This document shows, piece after piece, positions 1-8,800 of a stretch of DNA of 64,000 nt. How positions within the stretch are numbered: position 1 is the first letter of the stretch; every line of letters starts with the position of its first letter. Made by a program: the position numbers and the translations under genes. The stretch covers positions 6,436,501 through 6,500,500 of the forward strand of contig NZ_JALJWR010000001.1 of assembly GCF_024169315.1 (NCBI RefSeq). Reading direction: 5' to 3'. The notes beneath the pieces were generated by a model. The model had not been told where the DNA came from. It worked only from the letters and a program-made list of their open reading frames with translations, and searched no databases. The DNA is from Pseudomonas migulae (lineage in GTDB: Bacteria > Pseudomonadota > Gammaproteobacteria > Pseudomonadales > Pseudomonadaceae).

Positions 1-2
1 CG

Positions 3-179
3 GTGCTGCGCGATGCGCTGGTGCAACTGGAAGGACGGATCAGCGAGTGCAAGGAAGTGGGGTCGCATTCGGTGATGTTCGTGGAGTTGTCGAAGGTTGG
101 GGTGCGCGGGGAGGGGGATAGCCTGGTGTATTTCAACCGGTTGTTTCATCGGATCGAGCATGCTGTGGTGGCGTGCTGA
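3..179 (+). CDS. Flavin reductase family protein, C-terminal end
   Basis: Only the last 58 codons lie in the window; the gene starts upstream and ends with TGA at 177-179. The tail contains VGSHSVMFVEL and GDSLVYFNRLFHRI, which match the end of the flavin reductase-like (HpaC/FRP) fold, where the pattern 'G.hsiffgeV..........pLlyf.r.f..l' is usual. Such enzymes reduce free FMN or FAD with NAD(P)H and hand the reduced flavin to a partner monooxygenase. No partner is visible on this side. The downstream neighbours are a REP pair and gene fragments, so it is probably the last gene of its unit. Confidence is limited because only the tail can be read. Confidence 0.6.
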   Translation: MLRDALVQLEGRISECKEVGSHSVMFVELSKVGVRGEGDSLVYFNRLFHRIEHAVVAC

Positions 180-194
180 AAGACCGCGTTATCG

Positions 195-293
195 TTCATC
201 GCGGGCAAGCCACGCTCCCACAGGGGGTGTGGCGAACACACCATTTGTGAACGCCGCAAAACCCTGTGGGAGCGGGCTTGCCCGCGATGGCGG
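195..293. repeat. REP inverted pair
   Basis: GCGGGCAAGCCACGCTCCCAC at the left is answered in inverted orientation by GTGGGAGCGGGCTTGCCCGC at about 266-285. This is the common extragenic palindrome of fluorescent pseudomonads, here as a convergent doublet right after the flavin reductase stop codon. Confidence 0.85.
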
Positions 294-313
294 AACAACA
301 GGCGACACTGATC

Positions 314-470
314 TCAGATCCGGAAACTCCCGACCAACTGATTCAGTCGCCCAGTCTCCCGCTCCAGCTCGGTACACGCCCGCAAAGCCACGGCCCGCTT
401 CACCGGCATGCGCGGCTTCGATCGCTGCGTTGAGCGCCAGCAGGTTGGTCTGCTGGGAGATGCCCTTGCC
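314..470 (-). pseudogene. Remnant of a methyl-accepting chemotaxis protein (C-terminus)
   Basis: On the minus strand one frame reads QQTNLLALNAAIEAAHAGEAG, the hallmark tip of the MCP signalling hairpin. A second frame continues to a typical receptor tail, LNQLVGSFRI, followed by TGA (complement of 314-316). The two parts are joined by a frameshift, and roughly a hundred residues of the signalling domain that should lie between them are missing. There is no sensor or membrane part. It is therefore a deletion remnant, not a gene. It abuts, head on, a fragment of an unrelated gene on the plus strand. Confidence 0.75.
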
Positions 471-479
471 ATTCCAGCC

Positions 480-740
480 AGTGCTTCGGCGTCGGATCAG
501 GCCAAGGCCATCGATCTGGTGAAGCAACTGCGAATCTACTCGCTTGCGCAGGCATCCAGCCCGCCCAAGCAAAACTATGTCGATATGGCGGGAAAGCTCC
601 TGGACGGCGTGGTGAAATTCGATGATTTCTTTTATCAGCGCCTTGCGCGCATGGTGAATGAGGCGCCCGTCCTGATGCGTGATCTGGTCATGATGGGGCA
701 GCTTCGTTCCTTGGGGATCGAGAAATTTCAGAGTCGTGAC
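480..740 (+). pseudogene. Fragment of a DUF1254 domain protein
   Basis: The plus strand reads SDQAKAIDLVKQLRIYSLAQ, then YVDMAGKLLDGVVKFDDFFY, then RLARMVNEAPVLMRDLVMMG and QLRSLGIEKF. This matches, in order, the middle of DUF1254/DUF1214 proteins (Lys-Gln, 'yPL.qa..PP...yvd..g..fd.vvp.d..fF..L..iv..eP...D..m...La.iGIekG.pF'). The beginning of the family is missing and the frame runs into the 3' end of the exporter gene at 802. It looks like an internal piece left after deletion. The open frame runs from 408 to 809, but only this portion resembles protein. Confidence 0.55.
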
Positions 741-801
741 GATGAGGCTGCGTCTGTTTTCGCTCTGCAGATACTCCCACTGGGGGCTGTGTCGGTAAAC
801 G

Positions 802-2130
802 TCAGTTAGTGACCAACAATTCCGGGCCGAGGTAGTTGTTGATGTGGTCGATGTCGTCGTCGCCCAGGCTGCCCACCGAAGAGGCCAGGCGCAGGTGCGA
901 CATCAAGTACCGCAGCTTCGCCTCGAACAGATCGTGACGCGCCACGAAGAGCAGTTCTTCGGCATTGAGGACGTCCGAGTTGGTGCTGGTGCCTCCTTCC
1001 TTGAAGCCCTTGCGTGTCGACGTCAGTGAACGCTCGTTGGACTCCACGGCCCGCTCCAGTGCGTGAATACGTTTGGCGCCGCTCTGTACGCCGGCATACT
1101 CGCGGGTGGTTCCGGAGATGACTTCCTGTCGCGTGGCATCGAGTTCGTCCAGGGCCTTGAAACTATTGGCACTGGCCTGGCGTGTCAGGGCGCTGGTACC
1201 GCCACCGTTGTACAGCGGGAAATTGACTTCCAGCCCGATTGAGGCGTAGCGGTTGCGTTGATTCAGCTCGGAGATTGATTGGCTATCGCCTGCGGTGTAG
1301 CCGGCAACGAAATCCAGTGTCGGCCAGTGACCAGCCTTGGCGCGCTTCACTTCTTCTTCAGCGAGGTTGCTGCTATGACGGCGCGCATGGATCAGCGGGC
1401 TGTCGGTCTGAGCCTTGACCAGCCAGTCCTGCAGGTTGCTCGGTAGCAGCGGTGGTGTATCGAAGCCCGGGCGCAAGGTGGTCAGCGATTCGGGGGTTTC
1501 TCCGATGTATTCCTCAAGCTTGCGGCGCGCATTGATCAGGTTGTCCTGCGCTTCGATCAGTTCGGCTTCGGCGAGGTCGCGGCGAGCGATCGACTCGTCG
1601 ATATCGGTGACGGTGCCGGCTCCCAGTTCCATGCGCCGTTTCGCCGAGGCGAGTTGCTCGTCGAAGGCGTTCAGTTTGGACTTGGCAAGGGTGATGGTTT
1701 CGCTGGCCAGGAGCACGTCGAAATAGCTTTCGGCGAGGCGCACCGCCGCGTCCTGGCTCTTGGCATCGAACACTGCGACGCTGTAGTCGGCACGCTGTTT
1801 ACCCTGGCGGTATTCGGCCATTTTCTGTTTGTTGAACAGTGGCTGGCGCAAGCGCACGTTAGCGCCCTTGGAGTCGTAGTCGAGATCCCTTTCGATCCCG
1901 CTCTGGCGCTGGGTGCCATTGACCTTGTTGTCGTACGCCGAGGCATTGATCTGCGGTAGCAGACCGGCCTGGCCGATGGCGCGGTTTTCCAGGCCGGCCT
2001 GTTTTTCATGCACGGCGGCGCGGTAGACGGGGCCTTGGTATTGCAACAGGTCCCAGGCTTGTTTGAGGTCCATGGCGCTGGCCGGGAGGGATAGCGCCAG
2101 CAGGCAGAAGCACAGGCAATGACGGTCCAT
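802..2130 (-). CDS. TolC-family outer-membrane factor of type I secretion
   Basis: A 442-residue protein with an N-terminal signal peptide (cleavage near LPASA-MD) and long alpha-helical halves typical of TolC-like channels such as AprF/PrtF/HasF. It should form the outer-membrane and periplasmic tunnel through which the ABC exporter and adaptor upstream push unfolded substrate. It is the last gene of a three-gene minus-strand operon. Its ATG lies next to the TGA of the adaptor gene, with AAGGA eight bases upstream, indicating coupled translation. Its stop lies against the decayed 1-800 region, so the unit ends here. The class is clear; the substrate is inferred from the adjacent giant RTX peroxidase gene. 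Confidence 0.88.
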   Translation of the reverse strand: MDRHCLCFCLLALSLPASAMDLKQAWDLLQYQGPVYRAAVHEKQAGLENRAIGQAGLLPQINASAYDNKVNGTQRQSGIERDLDYDSKGANVRLRQPLFNKQKMAEYRQGKQRADYSVAVFDAKSQDAAVRLAESYFDVLLASETITLAKSKLNAFDEQLASAKRRMELGAGTVTDIDESIARRDLAEAELIEAQDNLINARRKLEEYIGETPESLTTLRPGFDTPPLLPSNLQDWLVKAQTDSPLIHARRHSSNLAEEEVKRAKAGHWPTLDFVAGYTAGDSQSISELNQRNRYASIGLEVNFPLYNGGGTSALTRQASANSFKALDELDATRQEVISGTTREYAGVQSGAKRIHALERAVESNERSLTSTRKGFKEGGTSTNSDVLNAEELLFVARHDLFEAKLRYLMSHLRLASSVGSLGDDDIDHINNYLGPELLVTN

Positions 2131-2131
2131 T

Positions 2132-3472
2132 TCATTGTTCCTTGAAGGAGCTGTCTACACGCTCGAGCATTGGTTTGAGCAGATAGCTCATCATGTTGCG
2201 CTCGCCAGTCTTGATGGTGACGCTGGCGGGCATGCCGGGACGAATATGATTGCTGCCAAGAAGGCTCATGCCATCGGGCGTGACTTCCACCTGCGCCAGA
2301 TAGAACGGTTGCTTGCTTTCCTCGTCCATCAGGCGGTCGGCGGAGACGGTCTTCACGCGGCCGGGTATGTTGGGCGTCCGGGCATGGTTGAAGGCCGGGA
2401 AGGCAATGTCCACGGCCAGGCCGGGGACCATCTTGTCGATGGCCTGCACGGGAATCATCGCGTCGACCTGCAGCGGTTCGTTGTCCGGAACGATTTCCAT
2501 GATCTTGAAGCCGGGCTGGATGATCCCGCCGACGGTAGCAATGCTCAGGGACTGGACCATGCCATCGATCGGCGATCGAATTACCGTGTGGGTCACTTCA
2601 TAGTCCAGCGCACGCAGGCGGTCGGCGAGGGTGGTGTTTTCCTTGGCGGTGTCGGTGAGCTGCGATTCGACTTCCTTCAAATAATCGTGCTGGCGCTGCA
2701 GGATGCGCAGCTTGATTTCGGTGGTCTGGCTACGCACGCGAGCGATGTTGTTGAGGTTCTCCGCCTGGCCGGCGGCGAGGTCGGCATTGCTGCGTTCCAG
2801 CTCAAGCAGGCGGTTGCGCGGCACATAGCCTTCGGCCGCCAGCACGCGGGTACCTTTGAGTTCCTGGTTGAGGAAGCCGATCTGCGAGGCGCGGGCGCCA
2901 TAGACTTGCTGCAGGCCCTTGAGCTGGACCGCCGACGCCGCGAGGTTTTCCTGCAGGATGCTGATTTCGCCCGCGAGGCCGGCACGCCGGGTGTCCAGCA
3001 GGCGTTGTTGCAGATCCATGGCGGCCACCAGGCGGTAGTCATTGCCGAAGCGCTTGAGCAATTCGGGATCGAAGTTCACCACATCGCGGTCGTCACGTTC
3101 CGCTTCCAGGCGGTTTTCCACCGTCTTGCTGACGATGTACTGGGCGCTGACCGCACCCTGTTCGGCAAGGGCACGCAGCGAGTCGAGGCGGACCACCTCC
3201 TGGCCTTTTTTCACAGAATCGCCTTCGCGAACGAGAATGGCCTCCACGGTGCCGCCGCTCAGATGCTGCACGGCTTTGCGATTGCTGGTGACTTTTACCG
3301 TGCCTGTCGCTACCACGCCGGCATCCAGCGGCGCCAGCCAGGACCAGAGGAGGAAGCCGCCGAAGCCAGCGAGCACCAGCCACATGCCTCTGCGCAGGGG
3401 TTTGTTGACGTCCAGATCCACCGCGTGCCTGGGGTCGGTGAGAATCATGTCGGTGTGTTGGTTCATCTGCAT
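2132..3472 (-). CDS. HlyD-family periplasmic adaptor of type I secretion
   Basis: A 446-residue membrane-fusion protein. One transmembrane segment (about residues 30-50, GMWLVLAGFGGFLLWSWLAP) is followed by a lipoyl half-motif (GTVKV..., VEAILVREGDSVKKGQEVVR), a long coiled-coil hairpin (about 100-270), the second lipoyl half (VIRSPIDGMVQSL) and a beta-barrel domain, as in AprE/PrtE/HlyD. It links the inner-membrane ABC protein to the TolC-like channel. The start overlaps the end of the exporter gene region, with GGAG upstream of the ATG, and the stop overlaps the start region of the channel gene, so all three are probably made from one transcript at matched levels. Confidence 0.92.
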   Translation of the reverse strand: MQMNQHTDMILTDPRHAVDLDVNKPLRRGMWLVLAGFGGFLLWSWLAPLDAGVVATGTVKVTSNRKAVQHLSGGTVEAILVREGDSVKKGQEVVRLDSLRALAEQGAVSAQYIVSKTVENRLEAERDDRDVVNFDPELLKRFGNDYRLVAAMDLQQRLLDTRRAGLAGEISILQENLAASAVQLKGLQQVYGARASQIGFLNQELKGTRVLAAEGYVPRNRLLELERSNADLAAGQAENLNNIARVRSQTTEIKLRILQRQHDYLKEVESQLTDTAKENTTLADRLRALDYEVTHTVIRSPIDGMVQSLSIATVGGIIQPGFKIMEIVPDNEPLQVDAMIPVQAIDKMVPGLAVDIAFPAFNHARTPNIPGRVKTVSADRLMDEESKQPFYLAQVEVTPDGMSLLGSNHIRPGMPASVTIKTGERNMMSYLLKPMLERVDSSFKEQ

Positions 3473-3478
3473 GATCGG

Positions 3479-5215
3479 TCACTCCCGTGCTTTGACGGAG
3501 GCCAGCGGAGTTGAAGCGCCTGCAGGCATCACACTGGCCTTGCGCAGCGCTGCGAATACTTCGTCGCGAGTGCCGAGCATCTGCACGCCGCCGTCTCGCA
3601 GCATCAGCACCTTGTCGACGGCGCAGAGCACATTGGGACGGTGGGAAATCAGAATGACGGTGGCGCCGCGGTTTTTGAGTTGGGCCAGCGCATCGACCAA
3701 GGCCTTTTCACCGACGTCGTCGAGGTTGGCGTTCGGCTCATCCAGCACAATCAGATTGGGGTCTCCATACAGTGCGCGGGCCAGGGCGATGCGTTGCTTC
3801 TGGCCACCGGAAAGCGGGCTGCCATCGGTGCCCAGACGGGTCTCGTAACCCTGCGGGAAACGCAGGATCATCTCGTGCACTCCCGTCGTCCTGGCGGCGC
3901 GGATGACGGCGTCGCTGTCCACTTCGCCAAAGCGCGCAATGTTGTCGGCGATGGTGCCCTCGAACAGTTCCACGTCCTGTGGCAGGTAACCGAGCCAGGG
4001 GCCGAGTTCGCCCTTGTTCCAGGTGAAGATGTCCGCGCCGTCCAGGCGCACCTTGCCGGCCTGTGCCGGCCAGACGCCGACCATCAGGCGGGCGAGGGTG
4101 GATTTGCCCGAGGCGGACGGACCGATGATGCCAAGGCTTTCGCCGGGGGAAAGGTTGAAGCTCACCCCGCGCAGAATCGTGTTGCTGGTGCCGGGGGCGC
4201 CGGCATACACATTCTCTACCGCCAGCATGCCCAGAGGCCGTTGCAGCGACATGCTCGGTGGTCGGCGCGGATAGTCGTTGAGCATTTCGTTCAGCCGGCC
4301 CCAGGCCGAGCGGCAGCCAAGCAGTTGCTTCCACGACGCGATGACCTGTTCCACCGGACCCAATGCGCGGCCGGTGAGGATCGAGCAAGCAATCATCATC
4401 CCGGGGGTGATCTTGCCTTCGATCGCCAGCAGCGCGCCGGCGCCGAGGATCAGCGACTGCAACGTGATACGCACGAAGCGCCCGGTGCTGCTGATCAGGG
4501 CGGCACGGTCGGAAGCCAGGGTCTGCATTTCCAGAATGCGCAAATGGCTTTGGTACCAGCGCTTGCCGATTGACGGCAGCATGCCCATGGCCTCGATGAC
4601 CTCGGCGTTGCGCAGGTTGTTGTTGGCGTAGCTGGCGGAGGAGAGGGCGGCCTGATTGGCTTCGGCCAGCGGTTTTTGCGTCGCCTTCTCGGTGAGGTAG
4701 GCCAGGCCCATCAGAATCAGTGAGCCGATCAGCGTGATCAACCCGAGCAGCGGGTGGATCAGATAGGCGACCAGCAGGTAGATCGGGGTCCATGGCGCAT
4801 CGAAGAAAGCGAACAGGCCATTGCCGGTAAGAAATTGACGCACCTGCGCGAGGTCCTGAAGGGCCTGGGCCGGATTACCACCGGCGCGGCTCAGGTTGCG
4901 CTCGAATGCCGCGGTGAAAATGCGTCGATTGAGGTCCATGTCCAGGCAGTTGCCGACCCGGATCATCACACGGGTGCGGAACATTTCCAGCGTGGCCATC
5001 AGCAGGAACAGGCCTATCACCAGAAACGTCAGCATCGTCAACGTTGTGACGTTTCGACTGACCAGGGCGCGATCATAAACCTGCAGCATATAAACAGCTG
5101 GCGTCAACATCATGACGTTGATCACGCCGCTGAAACCTGCCAGGGAGTAAAAACTGCGACGAAGGCGAAAGAGTGCATCGGTCAGTTCGGATCGAGTACT
5201 CGATTGTCTGTACAT
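3479..5215 (-). CDS. Type I secretion ABC exporter (permease-ATPase fusion)
   Basis: A 578-residue half-transporter of the PrtD/AprD/HasD class. The N-terminal half has about six transmembrane segments (about 20-310). The ATPase half has Walker A GPSASGKS, signature LSGGQKQRIALAR and Walker B LIVLDEP. There is no N-terminal C39 peptidase-like domain, consistent with RTX-protein exporters of the AprD kind. It hydrolyses ATP to drive a C-terminally signalled substrate through the adaptor and channel encoded just downstream. First gene of the minus-strand operon; GAGGGG precedes the ATG. It is divergent from the giant peroxidase gene at 5891, the likely cargo. Confidence 0.93.
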   Translation of the reverse strand: MYRQSSTRSELTDALFRLRRSFYSLAGFSGVINVMMLTPAVYMLQVYDRALVSRNVTTLTMLTFLVIGLFLLMATLEMFRTRVMIRVGNCLDMDLNRRIFTAAFERNLSRAGGNPAQALQDLAQVRQFLTGNGLFAFFDAPWTPIYLLVAYLIHPLLGLITLIGSLILMGLAYLTEKATQKPLAEANQAALSSASYANNNLRNAEVIEAMGMLPSIGKRWYQSHLRILEMQTLASDRAALISSTGRFVRITLQSLILGAGALLAIEGKITPGMMIACSILTGRALGPVEQVIASWKQLLGCRSAWGRLNEMLNDYPRRPPSMSLQRPLGMLAVENVYAGAPGTSNTILRGVSFNLSPGESLGIIGPSASGKSTLARLMVGVWPAQAGKVRLDGADIFTWNKGELGPWLGYLPQDVELFEGTIADNIARFGEVDSDAVIRAARTTGVHEMILRFPQGYETRLGTDGSPLSGGQKQRIALARALYGDPNLIVLDEPNANLDDVGEKALVDALAQLKNRGATVILISHRPNVLCAVDKVLMLRDGGVQMLGTRDEVFAALRKASVMPAGASTPLASVKARE

Positions 5216-5890
5216 TTGGCTGACCCCTCTCGAAAAGCCGTTAGCCCTTGCGGCGCAACAGCTAACGCGTGTAATTCGCAGGTAGCCGTCGATAGACCGG
5301 GGTTCGCTCTAGGGCGAATCTCCTGTCAATTTCTGCGTTGCTCCCATAGCCAGCAGCGTAGGTGGCGATGAAACAATCTGAAATAACATTTCGCTCTAAT
5401 GGTGCGTCGAACTTTCTATAAGTCTAATAAAAACAGTCGGTTGTGGGGTCAATGGCCGATCGTCTGGTTTGTGCGTCGTAAAATTGACAATTATTTGCTA
5501 TGCACCTTAAGTCTTACTCATTGACGGCAACGTCCGCCTGAAACCTGTCAACTCTTTGGCAGCGCGAGGCGCAGAGATTTTCCCGCGGGAGCACACCATG
5601 TCGATCATTTCGTTCTTCGGCAGAGGGAAGGGGTTGTTCAGGGAGTTCGCCTTGACTGCATGGTTCCATGGCCCGCCCAGGGCTCGGGTTCGCTCTGCCT
5701 GATCGCACAGCGAGCCATTCTTTTGTGAATTTCAGGCGCGCATCCCGGGGGCCGTTTAACGGCTTTGACTTCCCGCGTCAGCGCTCGCCAATAAAAAGAA
5801 CCAACACACTGCGCAAGCCAGCACCTGACTGGGCGTGGGCGGATTCCTATCGTCCCGCGTCCTTCCCCAAAGAGATCGAGGGCAAGCAAA
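5216..5890. promoter_or_regulatory. Divergent regulatory region between exporter operon and peroxidase gene
   Basis: This 675-bp gap has no convincing gene on either strand. It must hold the promoters of both the minus-strand exporter operon and the plus-strand peroxidase gene. A possible plus-strand promoter is TTGACA at 5484-5489 with a weak -10 (TTAAGT, 5507-5512) 17 bases downstream; its leader would be nearly 370 bases long. AT-rich stretches around 5380-5500 stand out from the GC-rich surroundings. GAGGG at 5878-5882 is a good ribosome site for the ATG at 5891. No known operator was recognised. Confidence 0.45.
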
Positions 5891-8800
5891 ATGGCCAATT
5901 TCAACAAGTCCGACCTGGAGTTCATTCTCAAGCAGATTTTTATCGCAGAAGCGCATGCCGACGGCGCCAGCCTCAGTGATTTGCTACCCAACAGTCAGGT
6001 GCCATTCGGCCTGCGTACCGTCGATGGCAGCTACAACAACCTGGTCGCCGGGCAAAGTGAATTCGGCGCTGCGGACAATGCCTTCCCGCGCCTGCTGGAT
6101 CCCTCGTTTCTGGCGTCATACACCGGGACAGGGACGGTGATCGACCCGCAGCCACGGATTATCAGTAACCTGATCGTTGATCAGACCGCCAACAACCCGG
6201 CCGCGGTTGCGGCGAACGGCGGTGCCGACCCGGTCATCAGCCCAGGTCCCGACGGTGTCTTCGGCACGGATGACGACACGCAAGTGTTCTTCATTCCCAA
6301 CCAGTCGGCGGACGCCGGCCTGACCGCCGGCTTCAACTCGTGGATGACCTTCTTTGGCCAGTTCTTCGATCACGGCCTCGACCTGCTCAGCAAGAGCACT
6401 ACCGACTTTGTGTTTATTCCGTTGCAGCCGGACGATCCGTTGTTCGTGCCGGGCAGTCCGACCAACTTCATGGTGCTGCCACGGGCAGTGCGTACAGCCG
6501 GCGCGGACGGAATTGTCGGCACTGCCGATGATGGCCAGCCCAACACCACCTCACCGTTCGTGGACCAGAGCCAGACTTACAGCTCGCACCCCTCGCATCA
6601 GGTGTTTCTCCGCGAGTACGTCCTCAACGCGGCAGGTGACCCTGTTGCAACGGGGCGCCTGATTACCAACCGCGATCTGGGCGTCGATGGCAAGTTCGGC
6701 ACTGCCGATGATGGCGGCGCGGAAAATGGCGGCATGGCGACCTGGGCAGTGGTCAAGGCCCAGGCCCGTGACATTCTTGGCATCGACCTGACCGACGCCG
6801 ATGTGCACAACGTGCCGCTGCTGGCCACCGATGCGTACGGCAACTTCATCCGGGGCCCGAACGGTATGCCGCAGGTGGTGATACGCATCAGTAACGGCGA
6901 TGACGGTATTGCCGGCACGGCTGATGACGTCACGCAACTGGTCGAAGGCAACCGGGATGCTCCGATCAGTCTGGCCAGCGCCGTGAGCACCGGGCATGGC
7001 TTCCTCGACGACATCGCCCACAATGCCGCGCCGGTCGTTATCGGCGGGGCTCTGCAGGCGGATACTGACACCGATATCGGCAATACCCAGCCAGTGGGCG
7101 CGGGCGGCAACAACCTGACCTACGACAACGAACTGCTCGACGCTCACTACATTGCCGGCGATGGCCGGGCGAACGAAAACATCGGCCTGACCGCCGTGCA
7201 CCATGTGTTCCATTCCGAGCACAATCGCCTGGTCCAGCAATCCAAGGAAACCATCCTTGCCTCTGGCGATCTGGCGTTCCTCAATGAGTGGCTGGCGGAC
7301 GATGTGGCCGCGATACCGACTGCACCCGCCGAAATCGCAGCATTGGTGTGGGACGGCGAACGGCTGTTCCAGGCCGCCAAGTTCGGCACCGAGATGCAGT
7401 ATCAGCACCTGGTGTTCGAGGAGTTCGCGCGGACTGTTCAGCCGCAGGTCGACGCATTCCTTGCCCCTAACGGCTATGACACCTCGATCAACCCGGCCAT
7501 CCTCGCCGAGTTCGCCCACGTGGTGTATCGCTTCGGTCACTCGATGTTGACCGAGACGGTCGATCGCTTCGACCCCGAGTTCAATCCGCTCCTCACGGAC
7601 CCGAACAACCCTGACTCGCAGCTCGGTCTGATCGCGGCCTTCCTCAACCCGCTGGCCTTCGCCGGCAGCGGCGCTACTGCGGACGAAGCGGCAGGGGCGA
7701 TCATTCGCGGTGTGACCCGCCAGCTCGGCAACGAGATCGACGAGTTCGTTACCGAAGCGTTGCGCAACAACCTGCTCGGTCTGCCCCTCGATTTGCCAGC
7801 CCTGAACCTGGCGCGTGGCCGCGACACTGGCATCCCCACGTTGAATGAAGCGCGCCGCGAGTTTTACCAATCAACCGGTGACAGCCAACTCAAGCCGTAC
7901 ATCAGTTGGGCTGACTGGGCGGATAGCCTCAAACACCCCGAGTCGTTGGTCAACTTCATCGCGGCTTATGGTACGCATGACACGATTACGTCGGCGACCA
8001 CGCTGGCAGGCAAACGCGATGCTGCTCTTGCGCTGGTATTCGGTGGTACCGGTGCGCCGGCTGACCGCCTGGACTTCCTCAATAGCAGCGGTGACTGGGC
8101 AAACGTCACGACGGCCGGCAGGGATGGGGTGATGGGCACCGCAGACGACCTGACGGGTGTAACCATCAGCGGTGTCGACGACATCGACTTCTGGGTCGGT
8201 GGCCTCGCCGAAGAGAAGATGCCATTCGGCGGGATGCTTGGCTCGTCTTTCAACTTCGTGTTTGAGACCCAGATGGAGGCCTTGCAGGACGGCGACCGCT
8301 TCTACTACCTGTCGCGTACGGCGGGCCTGAACTTCGGCACGGAGCTTGAGAACAACTCCTTCGCCAAGCTGATCATGCTCAACACCGATGTCACCCACCT
8401 GTCGAACACCGTGTTCCAGACGCCGACGTTCACCCTCGAGGTGAATCAGGCCAATCAGTACACTGGCCTGGGCGTGGGCGGTCGCGACGATCCAACGGGC
8501 GGCCTCATGATCAACGGTGTGGAAATCGTGTCACTGGTGATTCGCGACAATCCCGACACCGTGGGTCCGGACGGCAATTATCTGCATTACACCGGTGAAG
8601 ATCATGTCGTCCTCGGCGGCACCGCCGGCAATGACATTATCCTCTCCGGTGAGGGCGATGACACCGTTTACGGTGACGGCGGCAACGATCGCCTCGAAGG
8701 GGGCGCCGGGAACGATGCGGTCCTTGGCGGCGCGGGCGATGACATCATCACCGACTCGTTCGGTGACAACCGTCTGGAAGGCAATGCCGGTAACGACGTG

